The translations under genes were made by a program, and so were the position numbers. Shown one piece after another: positions 54,300 through 62,695 of a DNA stretch of 64,000 nt. The DNA is taken from contig NZ_CP021108.1 of assembly GCF_002119685.1 (NCBI RefSeq), positions 3,224,001 to 3,288,000 on the forward strand, written 5' to 3'. The DNA is from Bordetella genomosp. 8 (GTDB lineage Bacteria > Pseudomonadota > Gammaproteobacteria > Burkholderiales > Burkholderiaceae_B). The notes below the pieces were generated by a model. That model made no database searches, was not told the DNA's origin, and saw only the letters and a list, made by a program, of their open reading frames with translations. Position 1 is the first letter of the stretch. Each line of letters begins with the position of its first letter.

Positions 54300-54950
54300 T
54301 CAGCGGTGGCAGGTCGTGCAACTGGTCAATCTTTCCTCGCTTTCGAAATGAAAGATGCGCCGCAGCGAAGCGACGTCGTCTTCCGAAAGCGCGGGCGGGT
54401 CACGCATGACGAAAACCTGGTCGGGCGGCCCGACTCTTTTGTCCGGTGCGCGGTGGCAATCCAGGCACCATTGCATTTCCAGGGGCTGGTTGCGCACGAG
54501 CTGCGGCATCTGGTCGACGCGGCCATGGCAGGTCACGCAGGCCACGCCCTTGGCGACGTGCACGCTGTGGTCGAAGTACACGAAATCCGGCAGGTCGTAC
54601 ACCCGATTCCAATGTATGGGTACGCCCGTGGCCGCGCTGGCGTGCAGCGGCGCCAGCACCGGTGCGTCCTTGAACAGCACCGAGTGACACGTCAGGCAGA
54701 TTTCAGCCGATGGCATGCCGGCGGACGCCGACGTCTGCACGGACACATGGCAATATCGACAATCGATGCCGTCGTCGCCCACATGATGCTTGTGGCTGAA
54801 CGGTATTGGCTGCGCCACGGACACGCCCGCGGCGACCGGCGCGTTCATCTGCCACACAACGACGGCGATGGTGACGGCCAGCAGCACGGCCGTCGCTATC
54901 AGGACGAGCTTGACGCAAAGGACCGCGGCTTTATCGAATACCTGACTCAT
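54300..54950 (-). CDS. actA: Alternative Complex III subunit ActA, pentahaem cytochrome c
   Basis: A 216-residue membrane-anchored multihaem cytochrome. The N-terminal helix (LVLIATAVLLAVTIAVVVWQ) anchors it, and the periplasmic part has exactly five CxxCH sites: CRYCH, CLTCH, CVTCH, CLDCH and CTTCH. FSHKHHVGDDGIDCRYCHV and YFDHSVHVAKGVACVTCHG supply distal histidines. ATG 54950 gives the usual short N-terminus; ATG 54974, in frame, is an alternative. It is the first gene of the operon, ending 2 bp before actB. Confidence 0.94.
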   Translation of the reverse strand: MSQVFDKAAVLCVKLVLIATAVLLAVTIAVVVWQMNAPVAAGVSVAQPIPFSHKHHVGDDGIDCRYCHVSVQTSASAGMPSAEICLTCHSVLFKDAPVLAPLHASAATGVPIHWNRVYDLPDFVYFDHSVHVAKGVACVTCHGRVDQMPQLVRNQPLEMQWCLDCHRAPDKRVGPPDQVFVMRDPPALSEDDVASLRRIFHFESEERLTSCTTCHR

Positions 54951-54981
54951 CGCCCATACGTCTGCCGGCTGCATCCAAAAA

Positions 54982-54997
54982 CGCGGAAAATTCCGCG
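54982..54997. promoter_or_regulatory. 16-bp palindrome upstream of actA
   Basis: CGCGGAA and TTCCGCG are perfect inverted arms around AA, 32 bp upstream of the actA start in the 170-bp gap before the operon. Candidate operator for the respiratory operon; the binding factor is unknown. Confidence 0.45.
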
Positions 54998-55013
54998 CGC
55001 TGCCAGCAAACAC

Positions 55014-55040
55014 CATGCCCCGTAAGGGCATGTTTTTATT
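55014..55040 (+). terminator. hairpin with T-tract, orientation puzzling
   Basis: CATGCCC (55014-55020) pairs with GGGCATG (55026-55032) around CGTAA, followed by TTTTTATT on the plus strand. Both flanking genes read leftward, so it would terminate plus-strand transcripts, not the FAH mRNA; on the minus strand it lacks a T-run. Confidence 0.45.
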
Positions 55041-55120
55041 CAGGTTTCAGTCAGGGCGCGAGCAGCGCCTGTCCGCGGCTGCAGCGGCTGTCTCGAACGA
55101 CGCGCCGGCCGCGGTCGCGC

Positions 55121-56317
55121 CTAGCGCAGCAATCCTCGCCGCGCCAGGTTGGCGTACAGCGCGCGCACGCCGAACGTCCAGGGTGGGATCTCAGTGCATT
55201 TCTCAACGGTGTTGAGCAGCTTGCCCAGGCCGGGGGATGCAATCGTGACGCGATCCCCCGACTTGTGGGTGAAGCCGCTGCCCGGGGTGCCCCGATCCTG
55301 GATGGGAGAAAACATGGTACCCAGGAACAGCATCAGGCCATCCGGATACTGGTGATGCCGGCCGTAGGTCTGCGCCACGAGTTCCAGGGGATCGCGGCTG
55401 ATCTCGCGCATGTGGCTGACGCCGTTCAGCACGAAGCCGTCGTCGCGCCCTTCGATCAGCAGCGACACGCTGTCGTCGCGCACGTCGTCGATGCCATAGT
55501 GCGCATCGAACAGCCGGATGAACGGCCCGATGGCGCAGGACCCGTTGTTGTCCTTGGCCTTGCCCAGCAGCAAGGCGCTGCGGCCTTCGATGTCGCGCAG
55601 GTTGACGTCGTTGCCCAGCGCCGCGCCCACGGTTTCGCCGCGGCTGTTCACCGCCAGCACGATTTCCGGTTCGGGATTGTTCCACTCGGAGGCCGGCAGC
55701 AACCCGACTTCGGCGCCAAAACCCACCGCCGACATGGGCTGCGATTTGGAAAACACTTCGGCGTCGACGCCGATACCGACTTCCATGTACTGCGACCAGG
55801 CCCCCTTGGCGATCAAGGTTTCCTTCAGGCGCAGCGCCCCTTCCGAGCCGGGCTTGATGGCGCGCAGGTCGGTGCCCAGGGTTTCCTGCAGGTTCGCGCG
55901 CATGGCCTGCGCGGCGCCCGGGTCGCCGCCCGCGCGCTCTTCGATCAGCCGTTCCAGCAGGCTGACCGCGAAGGTGACGCCGCAGGCCTTGATCGCCTGC
56001 ACGTCGCAGGGCGCCAGCAAGGTCATGGCCGACGGCGACGCGGCGGCGTCCCCGCCGCCGTGGCGGATGCTGGCCTGCAGCAACGGGCCGACCGGCCCCA
56101 GGGATTCGCCGGGCGCCGAGCGGGCGACGTCGGCCGGATCCGGATGATCCAGCAGGTCGGCCATGGTGGGCACCGTCGCCGTGATATCGAATACCAGCCC
56201 GTTGCGCACGGCCACGATGCTGGGGCCGTCGATCGGCGCGGGGCGCCAGACCCTGCCCACCAGGGTGGCACGGGCCGCATCATGCGGCAGGAAGTCCTGG
56301 CTGTTTTCGCTGGTCAT
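55121..56317 (-). CDS. FAH-family protein, possible keto-acid dehydratase/hydrolase
   Basis: A 398-residue FAH-fold enzyme of the longer class that includes 2-keto-3-deoxy-D-arabinonate dehydratases. YMEVGIGVDAEVFSKSQPMS, SEWNNPEPEIVLAVNSRGET with the metal-binding acids, GNDVNLRDIEGRSALLLGKA and FLGTMFSPIQDRGTPGSGFT are family segments. The N-terminal DGPSIVAVRNGLVFDITATV is also typical. It is monocistronic, with AGGAGGAG before the ATG. Function in sugar-acid breakdown is inferred from family resemblance; no pathway partner is adjacent. Confidence 0.8.
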   Translation of the reverse strand: MTSENSQDFLPHDAARATLVGRVWRPAPIDGPSIVAVRNGLVFDITATVPTMADLLDHPDPADVARSAPGESLGPVGPLLQASIRHGGGDAAASPSAMTLLAPCDVQAIKACGVTFAVSLLERLIEERAGGDPGAAQAMRANLQETLGTDLRAIKPGSEGALRLKETLIAKGAWSQYMEVGIGVDAEVFSKSQPMSAVGFGAEVGLLPASEWNNPEPEIVLAVNSRGETVGAALGNDVNLRDIEGRSALLLGKAKDNNGSCAIGPFIRLFDAHYGIDDVRDDSVSLLIEGRDDGFVLNGVSHMREISRDPLELVAQTYGRHHQYPDGLMLFLGTMFSPIQDRGTPGSGFTHKSGDRVTIASPGLGKLLNTVEKCTEIPPWTFGVRALYANLARRGLLR

Positions 56318-56691
56318 ATTGGTTTTTCTCCTCCTGACATAAGTCGCCGAAGCTTATCGGCTAGGGTGCCTGGATGTCCATGGAGGATCCCACCGCGCGA
56401 AAGCATAATGCGGTCGTAATGCAGAGCAGGCATCTGCAATAGTATGCAATCAAGTACAATCTCAATTTGTAAACGGTCGCCCACATGCCCCGTCTAGAAC
56501 CGTAATTTGTAGTTTCACTGTGAGCTGTTTAGTGTCGATTCGGCAGCAATTTGTTGTGAATTGCGGCACTGGTCGGTGACAAATTACGGATCAGGCGACC
56601 CGCCTTCATACCGATCCAGGGCGCCGGCAGCCGCGAGACCAGCCAAACAAGGCGAACTGGCGCGGCGCGTATCCACCGCCTGGAGACAGCC
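56318..56691. promoter_or_regulatory. intergenic region with AATTTGT repeats before pilus operon
   Basis: This 374-bp gap holds no gene that I can see. It is more AT-rich than its surroundings. AATTTGT occurs at 56464, 56504 and 56549, and CCGTAATTTGT (56500-56510) has a perfect inverted partner ACAAATTACGG (56579-56589). No poly-C tract of the kind that causes phase variation in Bordetella fim promoters is present. It likely carries divergent promoters for the FAH gene and the pilus operon. Confidence 0.5.
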
Positions 56692-57216
56692 ATGAAGCCC
56701 GTGCGCAAAGCCGCGATCGTCCTGGTCGCCTGCCTCTATTCCGCCGTTCCGGCCGCGAGCTTCGCCGCCGTCTACACCAACGGTACCGCCACGGCGAATT
56801 TCGCGGTCACGCTGACCATCGCGGCGAATTGCACCATTGCAGCGACGCCCTTGAATTTCGGCTCCACCGGCGTGCTGGCTGCCGCGGTCAACCAGACCAC
56901 CACGCTCAGCGTCACCTGTACCAACACCACGCCCTACAACATCGGCCTCGATGCCGGCACGGTGACCGGATCCTCGGTGGCTGCCCGCCTGCTGGCCGGC
57001 ACCCGGACCGGCAATACCGCCACCACGGTGGGCTTTCAGCTGTACCAGAATGCCGGGCGCACGACGGTCTGGGGCAATACGCAAAGCACCGACACGGTGG
57101 CCGGCACAGGGACTGGAACGGCGCAGACGCTGACCGTCTATGGCCAGGTGCCGGCGCAGGCAACGCCGGCGCCGGATACCTACCAGACGACAGTGACCGC
57201 GACGGTGTACTTCTAG
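56692..57216 (+). CDS. spore coat U-domain pilin, major subunit
   Basis: A 174-residue secreted pilin of the SCPU/CsuA-B family. The signal peptide ends near AASFA. The domain begins at TANFAVTLTIAANCTIAATP, with LNFGSTGVLAAAVNQTTTLS and an ending TPAPDTYQTTVTATVYF. Two Cys (NCTI and VTCTN) form the expected disulfide. It is the first gene of a chaperone-usher operon and likely the shaft subunit of an archaic (sigma-type) pilus. Confidence 0.9.
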   Translation: MKPVRKAAIVLVACLYSAVPAASFAAVYTNGTATANFAVTLTIAANCTIAATPLNFGSTGVLAAAVNQTTTLSVTCTNTTPYNIGLDAGTVTGSSVAARLLAGTRTGNTATTVGFQLYQNAGRTTVWGNTQSTDTVAGTGTGTAQTLTVYGQVPAQATPAPDTYQTTVTATVYF

Positions 57217-57227
57217 GCCGCCCCGCG

Positions 57228-58022
57228 ATGCGGCCCATGTCCGGTTTCGCTTCCGACGGTTTTTCCGCCACCCGTCCGACCACCCTGCGCTCGCGAACGA
57301 ACTGGCCACGGATCGCCTGCATGATGCTGGCTTGCCTGCTGCCGGCAGCCATACCGGTCCGCGCGGCGAACCTGCAGATATCGCCCATCACGGTCAGCCT
57401 GGGACCGGACGAGACGGCCACCGCGCTCACGCTCGTCAATGAAGGCGACCAGCCGCTGTACGGGCAGGTACGGGCTTTCGACTGGGACCAGGCCGACGGG
57501 GAGGACGTGCTCACGCCGGCGCGCGACCTGATCGCCAGCCCCCCGCTGATCGAAATCGCGCCTCGCGCTCAGCAGATCATCCGGCTGTTGCGCACCGCGA
57601 CGGGGCCGGTCGCCTCGGAACACTCGTATCGCGTGCTGGTCGACGAAATAGCGCCGCCGGACCAGGCGCAGGCCAGCGGCGTCACGGTCCGGCTGCGCTA
57701 CTCGATTCCGGTCTTCGTCGGCAGCACCGCCGACGGGCAGCCGGCGCTGACGTGGTCGCTGCGCAAGCAGGCCGGCGGATGGTCGCTCGAGGCCGTCAAT
57801 AGCGGCACGCGGCGGGCACAGATCAGCGCGGTGCAATTGCGCAGCGGCGGCCGCACGTACGACATCAACAATGGTTTGCTGGGCTATGCATTGGCTGGGC
57901 GAGCGCGCCGCTGGAACCTGCCGCTGGATGGCGGCGCCGCACTCTCCAGCCCCGTGCAGTTGCGCGCGCGCGTCAATGCCAACCCGGTGGAAGCCAGCGT
58001 AAACACAACATCCGCGCGCTGA
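57228..58022 (+). CDS. periplasmic pilus chaperone (CsuC-like)
   Basis: A 264-residue immunoglobulin-fold chaperone. After a signal region (MMLACLLPAAIPVRA), the first domain has NLQISPITVSLGPDETATAL and LTLVNEGDQPLYGQVRAFDW. The subunit-binding strand is LIEIAPRAQQIIRLLRTATG with the catalytic-type Arg; VRLRYSIPVFV follows. The ATG at 57228 gives a long N-terminus; in-frame ATGs further down, just before the hydrophobic core, are possible. It folds the two pilins encoded here. Confidence 0.86.
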   Translation: MRPMSGFASDGFSATRPTTLRSRTNWPRIACMMLACLLPAAIPVRAANLQISPITVSLGPDETATALTLVNEGDQPLYGQVRAFDWDQADGEDVLTPARDLIASPPLIEIAPRAQQIIRLLRTATGPVASEHSYRVLVDEIAPPDQAQASGVTVRLRYSIPVFVGSTADGQPALTWSLRKQAGGWSLEAVNSGTRRAQISAVQLRSGGRTYDINNGLLGYALAGRARRWNLPLDGGAALSSPVQLRARVNANPVEASVNTTSAR

Positions 58023-58023
58023 C

Positions 58024-60387
58024 GTGTCGGCCCGGCTCCTGCCCGCGCCCAGCTTACGCGTCGCCGCGCGCTGGTCGTCGGGCCGATGGCTGCCCTGCCT
58101 TCTGGGCATCATCTGCCTGATGCCATGCATCCCGGCGAGCGCCCAATCGCCGTCCTCGCCGGCGGCACACGAGGTCTATCTTTCCGTGAATATCAACGGC
58201 CAGGCCACCACGCTCATATCGCGTTTTCGCGAGCTGAACGGCCGCCTGTTCATCAGTCCGGAGGACCTGGGCAGCCTGGGCCTGCTGACCGGCTCGGCGA
58301 CGGCGCCGCGCGACCGCGACATCGCGCTGGACGCGATCGCGGGACTGCGCTATCGGTACAACCCGGGACAACAGACCGTGGACATCCAGGCCCCGAATAG
58401 CCTGCTGAAGGCCTACAGCCTGGACACTCGCGGACTGGAGCCCGCCGCGCCGGCGGCGTCCGGCCGCGGGCTGCTGCTCAACTACGACGCCTACGGCCAG
58501 ACCGGCACCAACGACAGTCTGGCTGTGTGGAGCGAAGAGCGCTACTTCGACCCGCGCGGCGTCCTGAGCAACACGGGCATCGCCTACCTGTACGGCCCGT
58601 ATCGCGACTACGTCCGCTACGACACCTCGTGGTCCCATTCGGACCCGGCCACGCTGCGCACCACCCAGCTCGGCGACACCATATCGTCATCGTTACCCTG
58701 GTCTCGCTCGGTGCGCATGGGCGGCCTGCAGTGGAGGCGGAATTTCGGCCTGCGGCCCGACCTGGTCACCTTCCCGCTGCCCGCGCTGAGCGGCACGGCC
58801 GTGGTGCCTTCGGCCATCGACGTCTACATCAACAACGTCCGCCAGTATTCCGGCAACGTGCCAGGCGGCCCCTTCGTGGTGAACAACGTGCCGGGCATCA
58901 CCGGGGCCGGCGTGGCCAGCATCGTCACCCGCGACGCCCTGGGTCGTCCGGTATCGACATCGCTGCCGATCTACATCGATTCGCGCCTGTTGGCGCAAGG
59001 CCTGTCCAGCTATTCCGCGGAAGCAGGATTCCTGCGCCGCGATTACGGCCTGCGTTCCTTCGACTACGACAGCTCGCCAGCGGGTAGCCTGTCGGGACGC
59101 TACGGCGTGAGCGATGCATTGACCGTCGAAGGCCACGCCGAAACGACGCCAGGCGTGTACAACGCCGGCGCGGGTGCATTGATCCGCCTGGGCACGGACG
59201 GGGTGGTGGATGGTTCGCTTTCCGTCAGCGCGGGCCGCCAGGACGGCGCACAGGCCGGCATAGGCTACCAGTACATCCGGCCGGATTTTTCCTTCGACAT
59301 CCGCACGCTGCGCAAGATCGGGAATTACGGCGACCTCGCGTCCAGCGACGGCACGCCCACGCCCGACGTCGATGACCGCATCACGTTCTCGATCCCGATC
59401 GGCAAGCGGCAGACGGTTTCGCTGAGTTATATCGGCCTGGGCTATCCCGGCGTGAGCAAGTCCGACATAGGATCGATCTCGTATGCGGTGAACCTGGGCA
59501 ACCAGGTCACGTTCAATGTGAACGCCTTCCAGGATTTCAGCGACTCCACGAATACGGGCGTATTCCTGAGCCTGAGCATCGGCTTGGGCGACAACACGGT
59601 GGCCAGCCTGAATGCCGGCGAACAGAACGGCCGTTCGACCTATACCGCCGGCGCCGTGCGCACGCCCGACTACGGCGGCGGCTGGGGCTGGGGCGCGCAA
59701 GCCGGCAGTACCGGCGCCATCGATTACCAGCAAGGCTGGGCGCAATATCTGGGCCGCTACGGACAGGTCACGGCGACCGCGCAAAACCTGGACGGCCGCA
59801 GCGATGCATCGCTGGACCTGAACGGCGGGATCGTCCTGATGGGCGGCCATGTGGAGGCATCGCGCCAGATCTATGACGGCTTCGCGCTCGTTTCCACCGA
59901 TGGCATCGGCGGCGTACCCGTCTTGAGCCAGAACCGCGTGATCGGCGCCACCGGCAGCGACGGCTACCTGCTGGTGCCCAATCTCAATGCCTATCAGAAC
60001 AACCAGATCGCCATCGACAGCCTCAAGCTGCCGCCCGACACACGCGTGGAAGCCACCGAAATGGACGTGGTGCCCCAGGCGTATTCGGGCGTCACCGCCA
60101 GATTCGCGCTGAGCCGCTATGCGGCCGCGTCCATCGTGCTGCGTGATCAGGACGGCAAGGCGCTACCGGTCGGCACGCGCGTGCATCACGAGCCGAGCGG
60201 CAAGGACACCATCGTAGGTTATGACGGCATCACCTTCGTCGACCACCTGCGAGCCGACAACCGCCTGCGGCTACAAGGCAGGCAATTCCAATGCGACGTG
60301 GATTTCACGTACCGCCGCCCTGCCGATGGCTCGCTGCCCACCATCGGCCCGCTGACCTGCGTCCGGCGTCCGAGGGTGTCGCCATGA
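58024..60387 (+). CDS. outer-membrane pilus usher (CsuD/FimD-like)
   Basis: A 787-residue usher. A signal peptide ends near CIPASAQ. The N-terminal domain has HEVYLSVNINGQATTLISRF, followed by the barrel (YFDPRGVLSNTGIAYLYGPY and ALSGTAVVPSAIDVYINNVR), the plug-region residues and a C-terminal GVTARFALSRYAAASIVLRD. The start is GTG at 58024, one base after the chaperone stop. Length is slightly under FimD (about 850) and typical of archaic ushers. Confidence 0.92.
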   Translation: MSARLLPAPSLRVAARWSSGRWLPCLLGIICLMPCIPASAQSPSSPAAHEVYLSVNINGQATTLISRFRELNGRLFISPEDLGSLGLLTGSATAPRDRDIALDAIAGLRYRYNPGQQTVDIQAPNSLLKAYSLDTRGLEPAAPAASGRGLLLNYDAYGQTGTNDSLAVWSEERYFDPRGVLSNTGIAYLYGPYRDYVRYDTSWSHSDPATLRTTQLGDTISSSLPWSRSVRMGGLQWRRNFGLRPDLVTFPLPALSGTAVVPSAIDVYINNVRQYSGNVPGGPFVVNNVPGITGAGVASIVTRDALGRPVSTSLPIYIDSRLLAQGLSSYSAEAGFLRRDYGLRSFDYDSSPAGSLSGRYGVSDALTVEGHAETTPGVYNAGAGALIRLGTDGVVDGSLSVSAGRQDGAQAGIGYQYIRPDFSFDIRTLRKIGNYGDLASSDGTPTPDVDDRITFSIPIGKRQTVSLSYIGLGYPGVSKSDIGSISYAVNLGNQVTFNVNAFQDFSDSTNTGVFLSLSIGLGDNTVASLNAGEQNGRSTYTAGAVRTPDYGGGWGWGAQAGSTGAIDYQQGWAQYLGRYGQVTATAQNLDGRSDASLDLNGGIVLMGGHVEASRQIYDGFALVSTDGIGGVPVLSQNRVIGATGSDGYLLVPNLNAYQNNQIAIDSLKLPPDTRVEATEMDVVPQAYSGVTARFALSRYAAASIVLRDQDGKALPVGTRVHHEPSGKDTIVGYDGITFVDHLRADNRLRLQGRQFQCDVDFTYRRPADGSLPTIGPLTCVRRPRVSP

Positions 60388-61358
60388 GCCGCCTGGCCTT
60401 CCTGCTAAGCGCAATCGTGGCGCTCTACATATGGAGCACGCCGGCCGACGCGCAGACGTGCTCGGCAGCGATGACGCCCATCACGTTTCCGGCCGTCAGC
60501 CCCATACGCGGCGCGCCTGTCAGCACCACCGCCACCCTCACGGTGACGTGCAACTGGACCGTGGTGAGCCTGGTCCCCAACGCGCTGGTATGCGTCAACC
60601 TGGGCACCGGCAGCGCATCGATCAGCCAGAATCCGCGCACCTTGGGCAATGGCGGCAATCGCCTGCAATACCGCGTGGCAGGCAACACCGCCTATAGTCC
60701 ACTGTGGGGCTCGACGGCGACTTCCACGACGCCGATCTCGGTGACGCTCGCCAAGCCGGCGCTGGGTACCAGCGCCTCGGCGAACGTGACGGTGAACGCG
60801 CAGGTGTTGGGCAACCAGTTCACGGTGCCCACCGTGAACAACGCCACCACCGCCTACACCGAGAGCTTCGGCGGCGTGGCGACGGTGAACTACGGTTATT
60901 ACCTGCTGGGCGCGCCGACTTGCGCGTCCCTGGCCGCGGGCGGCACGTTCACCCCGACGATCACCGCCAACGTCATCAACGACTGCACGATATCCGCCAC
61001 GCCGATGAATTTCGGCACGCAAGGTCTCCTGAACCGGCAAGTCGACGCGGTCAGCACGCTCAACGTGCAATGCACGAACAGCGATGCGTACCGGATCGCC
61101 TTGAACGGCGGCTACAACGGCACGGTCACCAACCGCCGCATGCTGCGAGCGGGCGGCACGCAGACGGTGGGCTATCAGCTCTACACGGACAGCAGCCGTT
61201 CGATTCCGTGGGGTGACGGGACGGCGGGCACGGCCATGTTCGAAAACACCGGTACGGGCGCGAGCCAATCCGTGACGGTGTACGGACGCGTCCAGGCGCA
61301 GACGGATCCGGTGCCGGGCGCCTATGCGGATACCGTCACCGCCACCGTGTACTTCTGA
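60384..61358 (+). CDS. two-domain SCPU protein, probable tip adhesin (CsuE-like)
   Basis: A 324-residue secreted protein with two SCPU domains. The signal peptide ends at TPADAQ. Domain 1 (about 25-185) starts CSAAMTPITFPAVSPIRGAP; domain 2 (about 200-324) contains ANVINDCTISATPMNFGTQG and ends AYADTVTATVYF, almost the same ending as the major pilin. Two-domain organisation matches the tip subunit of Csu pili. The ATG overlaps the usher stop as ATGA. Confidence 0.87.
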   Translation: MSRLAFLLSAIVALYIWSTPADAQTCSAAMTPITFPAVSPIRGAPVSTTATLTVTCNWTVVSLVPNALVCVNLGTGSASISQNPRTLGNGGNRLQYRVAGNTAYSPLWGSTATSTTPISVTLAKPALGTSASANVTVNAQVLGNQFTVPTVNNATTAYTESFGGVATVNYGYYLLGAPTCASLAAGGTFTPTITANVINDCTISATPMNFGTQGLLNRQVDAVSTLNVQCTNSDAYRIALNGGYNGTVTNRRMLRAGGTQTVGYQLYTDSSRSIPWGDGTAGTAMFENTGTGASQSVTVYGRVQAQTDPVPGAYADTVTATVYF

Positions 61359-61373
61359 AGCGGGCGCCGCCGG

Positions 61374-61703
61374 TCAGAACGTGACAACCCAGAATTGTCG
61401 CCTGGCGTTCGGAATGGCGGGCGCCGGGCCGCTTTCGCTTCCGGTATCCGCGGCGGCGATCACGGGCGCATCGTCGACGAGCAGGACGTTCGCGGGCTCA
61501 CCGTGCAGGCAGGAAACGCTGGGCGTCGCCGCGGCGGAAAACTCGGCCGCGCTGCGCACGTTGCACTGGGTCGATATGGTGAATTGCACCGACATGCTCG
61601 CCAACGTGGTCGCACCGGCGCCGACCAGCACGCCCGCGCCGAGGCCGAACAGGAAGATGCCCGCGGCGAGGCGGCGCGCGAGGAACTGCATCAGGGCGGA
61701 CAT
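61374..61703 (-). CDS. small secreted or membrane protein beside the pilus operon
   Basis: A 109-residue protein of unknown family, convergent with the tip gene. An N-terminal hydrophobic stretch (LAAGIFLFGLGAGVLVGAGA) could be a signal or anchor. The mature part, SVQFTISTQCNVRSAAEFSA with a second Cys in SVSCLHGEP, vaguely recalls the beginning of a pilin domain. It may be a pilin-like accessory or unrelated; evidence for function is weak. Confidence 0.55.
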   Translation of the reverse strand: MSALMQFLARRLAAGIFLFGLGAGVLVGAGATTLASMSVQFTISTQCNVRSAAEFSAAATPSVSCLHGEPANVLLVDDAPVIAAADTGSESGPAPAIPNARRQFWVVTF

Positions 61704-61802
61704 GGGGCGGGGGTAGCTGCGCTGTTTGCTGGGCGGGCCGCCATTATCTCAGAATACTTCTGTTACATGTTGCCGTGACAGATGCGTGTCGGTCGGCGCC
61801 CG

Positions 61803-62138
61803 CTAGGCCATCAGGTCCAACGCGTCGTCGCGCGCGTCGACCACGGTCAATATGGACAGGAAGCCGCTGATGTCGAAAACCTCGCGCACGTGCGGCTGGA
61901 TGCTGCACAGCGCCAGCGCCCCGCCCTTCTGCTTCAGCCGCTTGGCGGCCAGCAGCATGACGCGCAGGCCGGCGCTGGAGATGTAATCCAGGCTGGACAG
62001 GTCCAGCACCACCTTGTTTTCGCCGTTGTCGATCTGGCGCAGCAACTCCGATTCGACCGACGCGGCGTTGGCGCTATTGAGCTGGCCCTGCGGCGACACC
62101 ACGAGCGCGGGACCGACCTTTTCGATTGCGAGAGTCAT
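61803..62138 (-). CDS. STAS-domain anti-anti-sigma factor
   Basis: A 111-residue SpoIIAA/RsbV-type protein. NKVVLDLSSLDYISSAGLRV contains the phosphorylatable Ser in ISSAG, followed by LLAAKRLKQKGGALALCSIQ and VFDISGFLSILTVVD. AGGAAG precedes the ATG. It is divergent from the anti-sigma-type kinase, so the two likely form a partner-switching pair in which the unphosphorylated form binds the kinase. Confidence 0.92.
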   Translation of the reverse strand: MTLAIEKVGPALVVSPQGQLNSANAASVESELLRQIDNGENKVVLDLSSLDYISSAGLRVMLLAAKRLKQKGGALALCSIQPHVREVFDISGFLSILTVVDARDDALDLMA

Positions 62139-62229
62139 GGGTTGCACTTCCTGGATGGATAATCGCGATATTGGCGCCGCGCGCCGCATGCCGCCCGGAT
62201 CATGCGAAATCATACTATTGCTCATTGCC

Positions 62230-62691
62230 ATGGCTGAAGCTTCCGATACGCTGCGGCTCGTGCCCGGCCACGATTCCGTCGGGCCCGCCATGCAATGGCT
62301 GGAGGCGATCGCCGACCGCGAGTCCTGGCCCGCCCGCAGCCGGTTCGCGTTGACGCTCGGCATGGACGAAGCCCTGACCAATGTGCTGTCGTACGCCTTC
62401 GGCGCGACCGAGGCCGACGCCGCGAGCACCCCGACGGATGCGGCGGCCGCCGCCGCGCCTGCGGTGGTGCTGGCCTACCGCCGCCTGGGCGACGACCTGT
62501 ACCTGGAGATCGCCGACAACGGCCGGCCCTACGATCCGACGGCGTGGTCGCCGGCCCCGCTGGCCCGGACGCTGGACGAAGCCATGCCCGGCGGCCAGGG
62601 CGTGCGGCTCATGCGCCACTACCTGAAAGACCTGCGCTACCGGCGCGACGATGGCTGGAACCGGCTGACGCTGGTCGCCAGCCACGGCTAG
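62230..62691 (+). CDS. anti-sigma-type serine kinase (RsbW-like ATPase)
   Basis: A 153-residue GHKL ATPase. The N box is FALTLGMDEALTNVLSYAFG, the G1 box is LEIADNGRPYDP, and the G2 region is GGQGVRLMRHYLKDLRY. An Ala/Thr-rich insert (residues about 62-80) is unusual. Family members phosphorylate the STAS partner and sequester a sigma factor or other target; no sigma factor or PP2C phosphatase is in the window. It lies 4 bp before the alanine racemase gene. Confidence 0.9.
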   Translation: MAEASDTLRLVPGHDSVGPAMQWLEAIADRESWPARSRFALTLGMDEALTNVLSYAFGATEADAASTPTDAAAAAAPAVVLAYRRLGDDLYLEIADNGRPYDPTAWSPAPLARTLDEAMPGGQGVRLMRHYLKDLRYRRDDGWNRLTLVASHG

Positions 62692-62695
62692 CGCC

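Noticed and set aside
56318..56691. Poly-C phase-variation tract like Bordetella fim promoters
   Set aside because: No run of cytosines long enough for slipped-strand variation is present in this gap.
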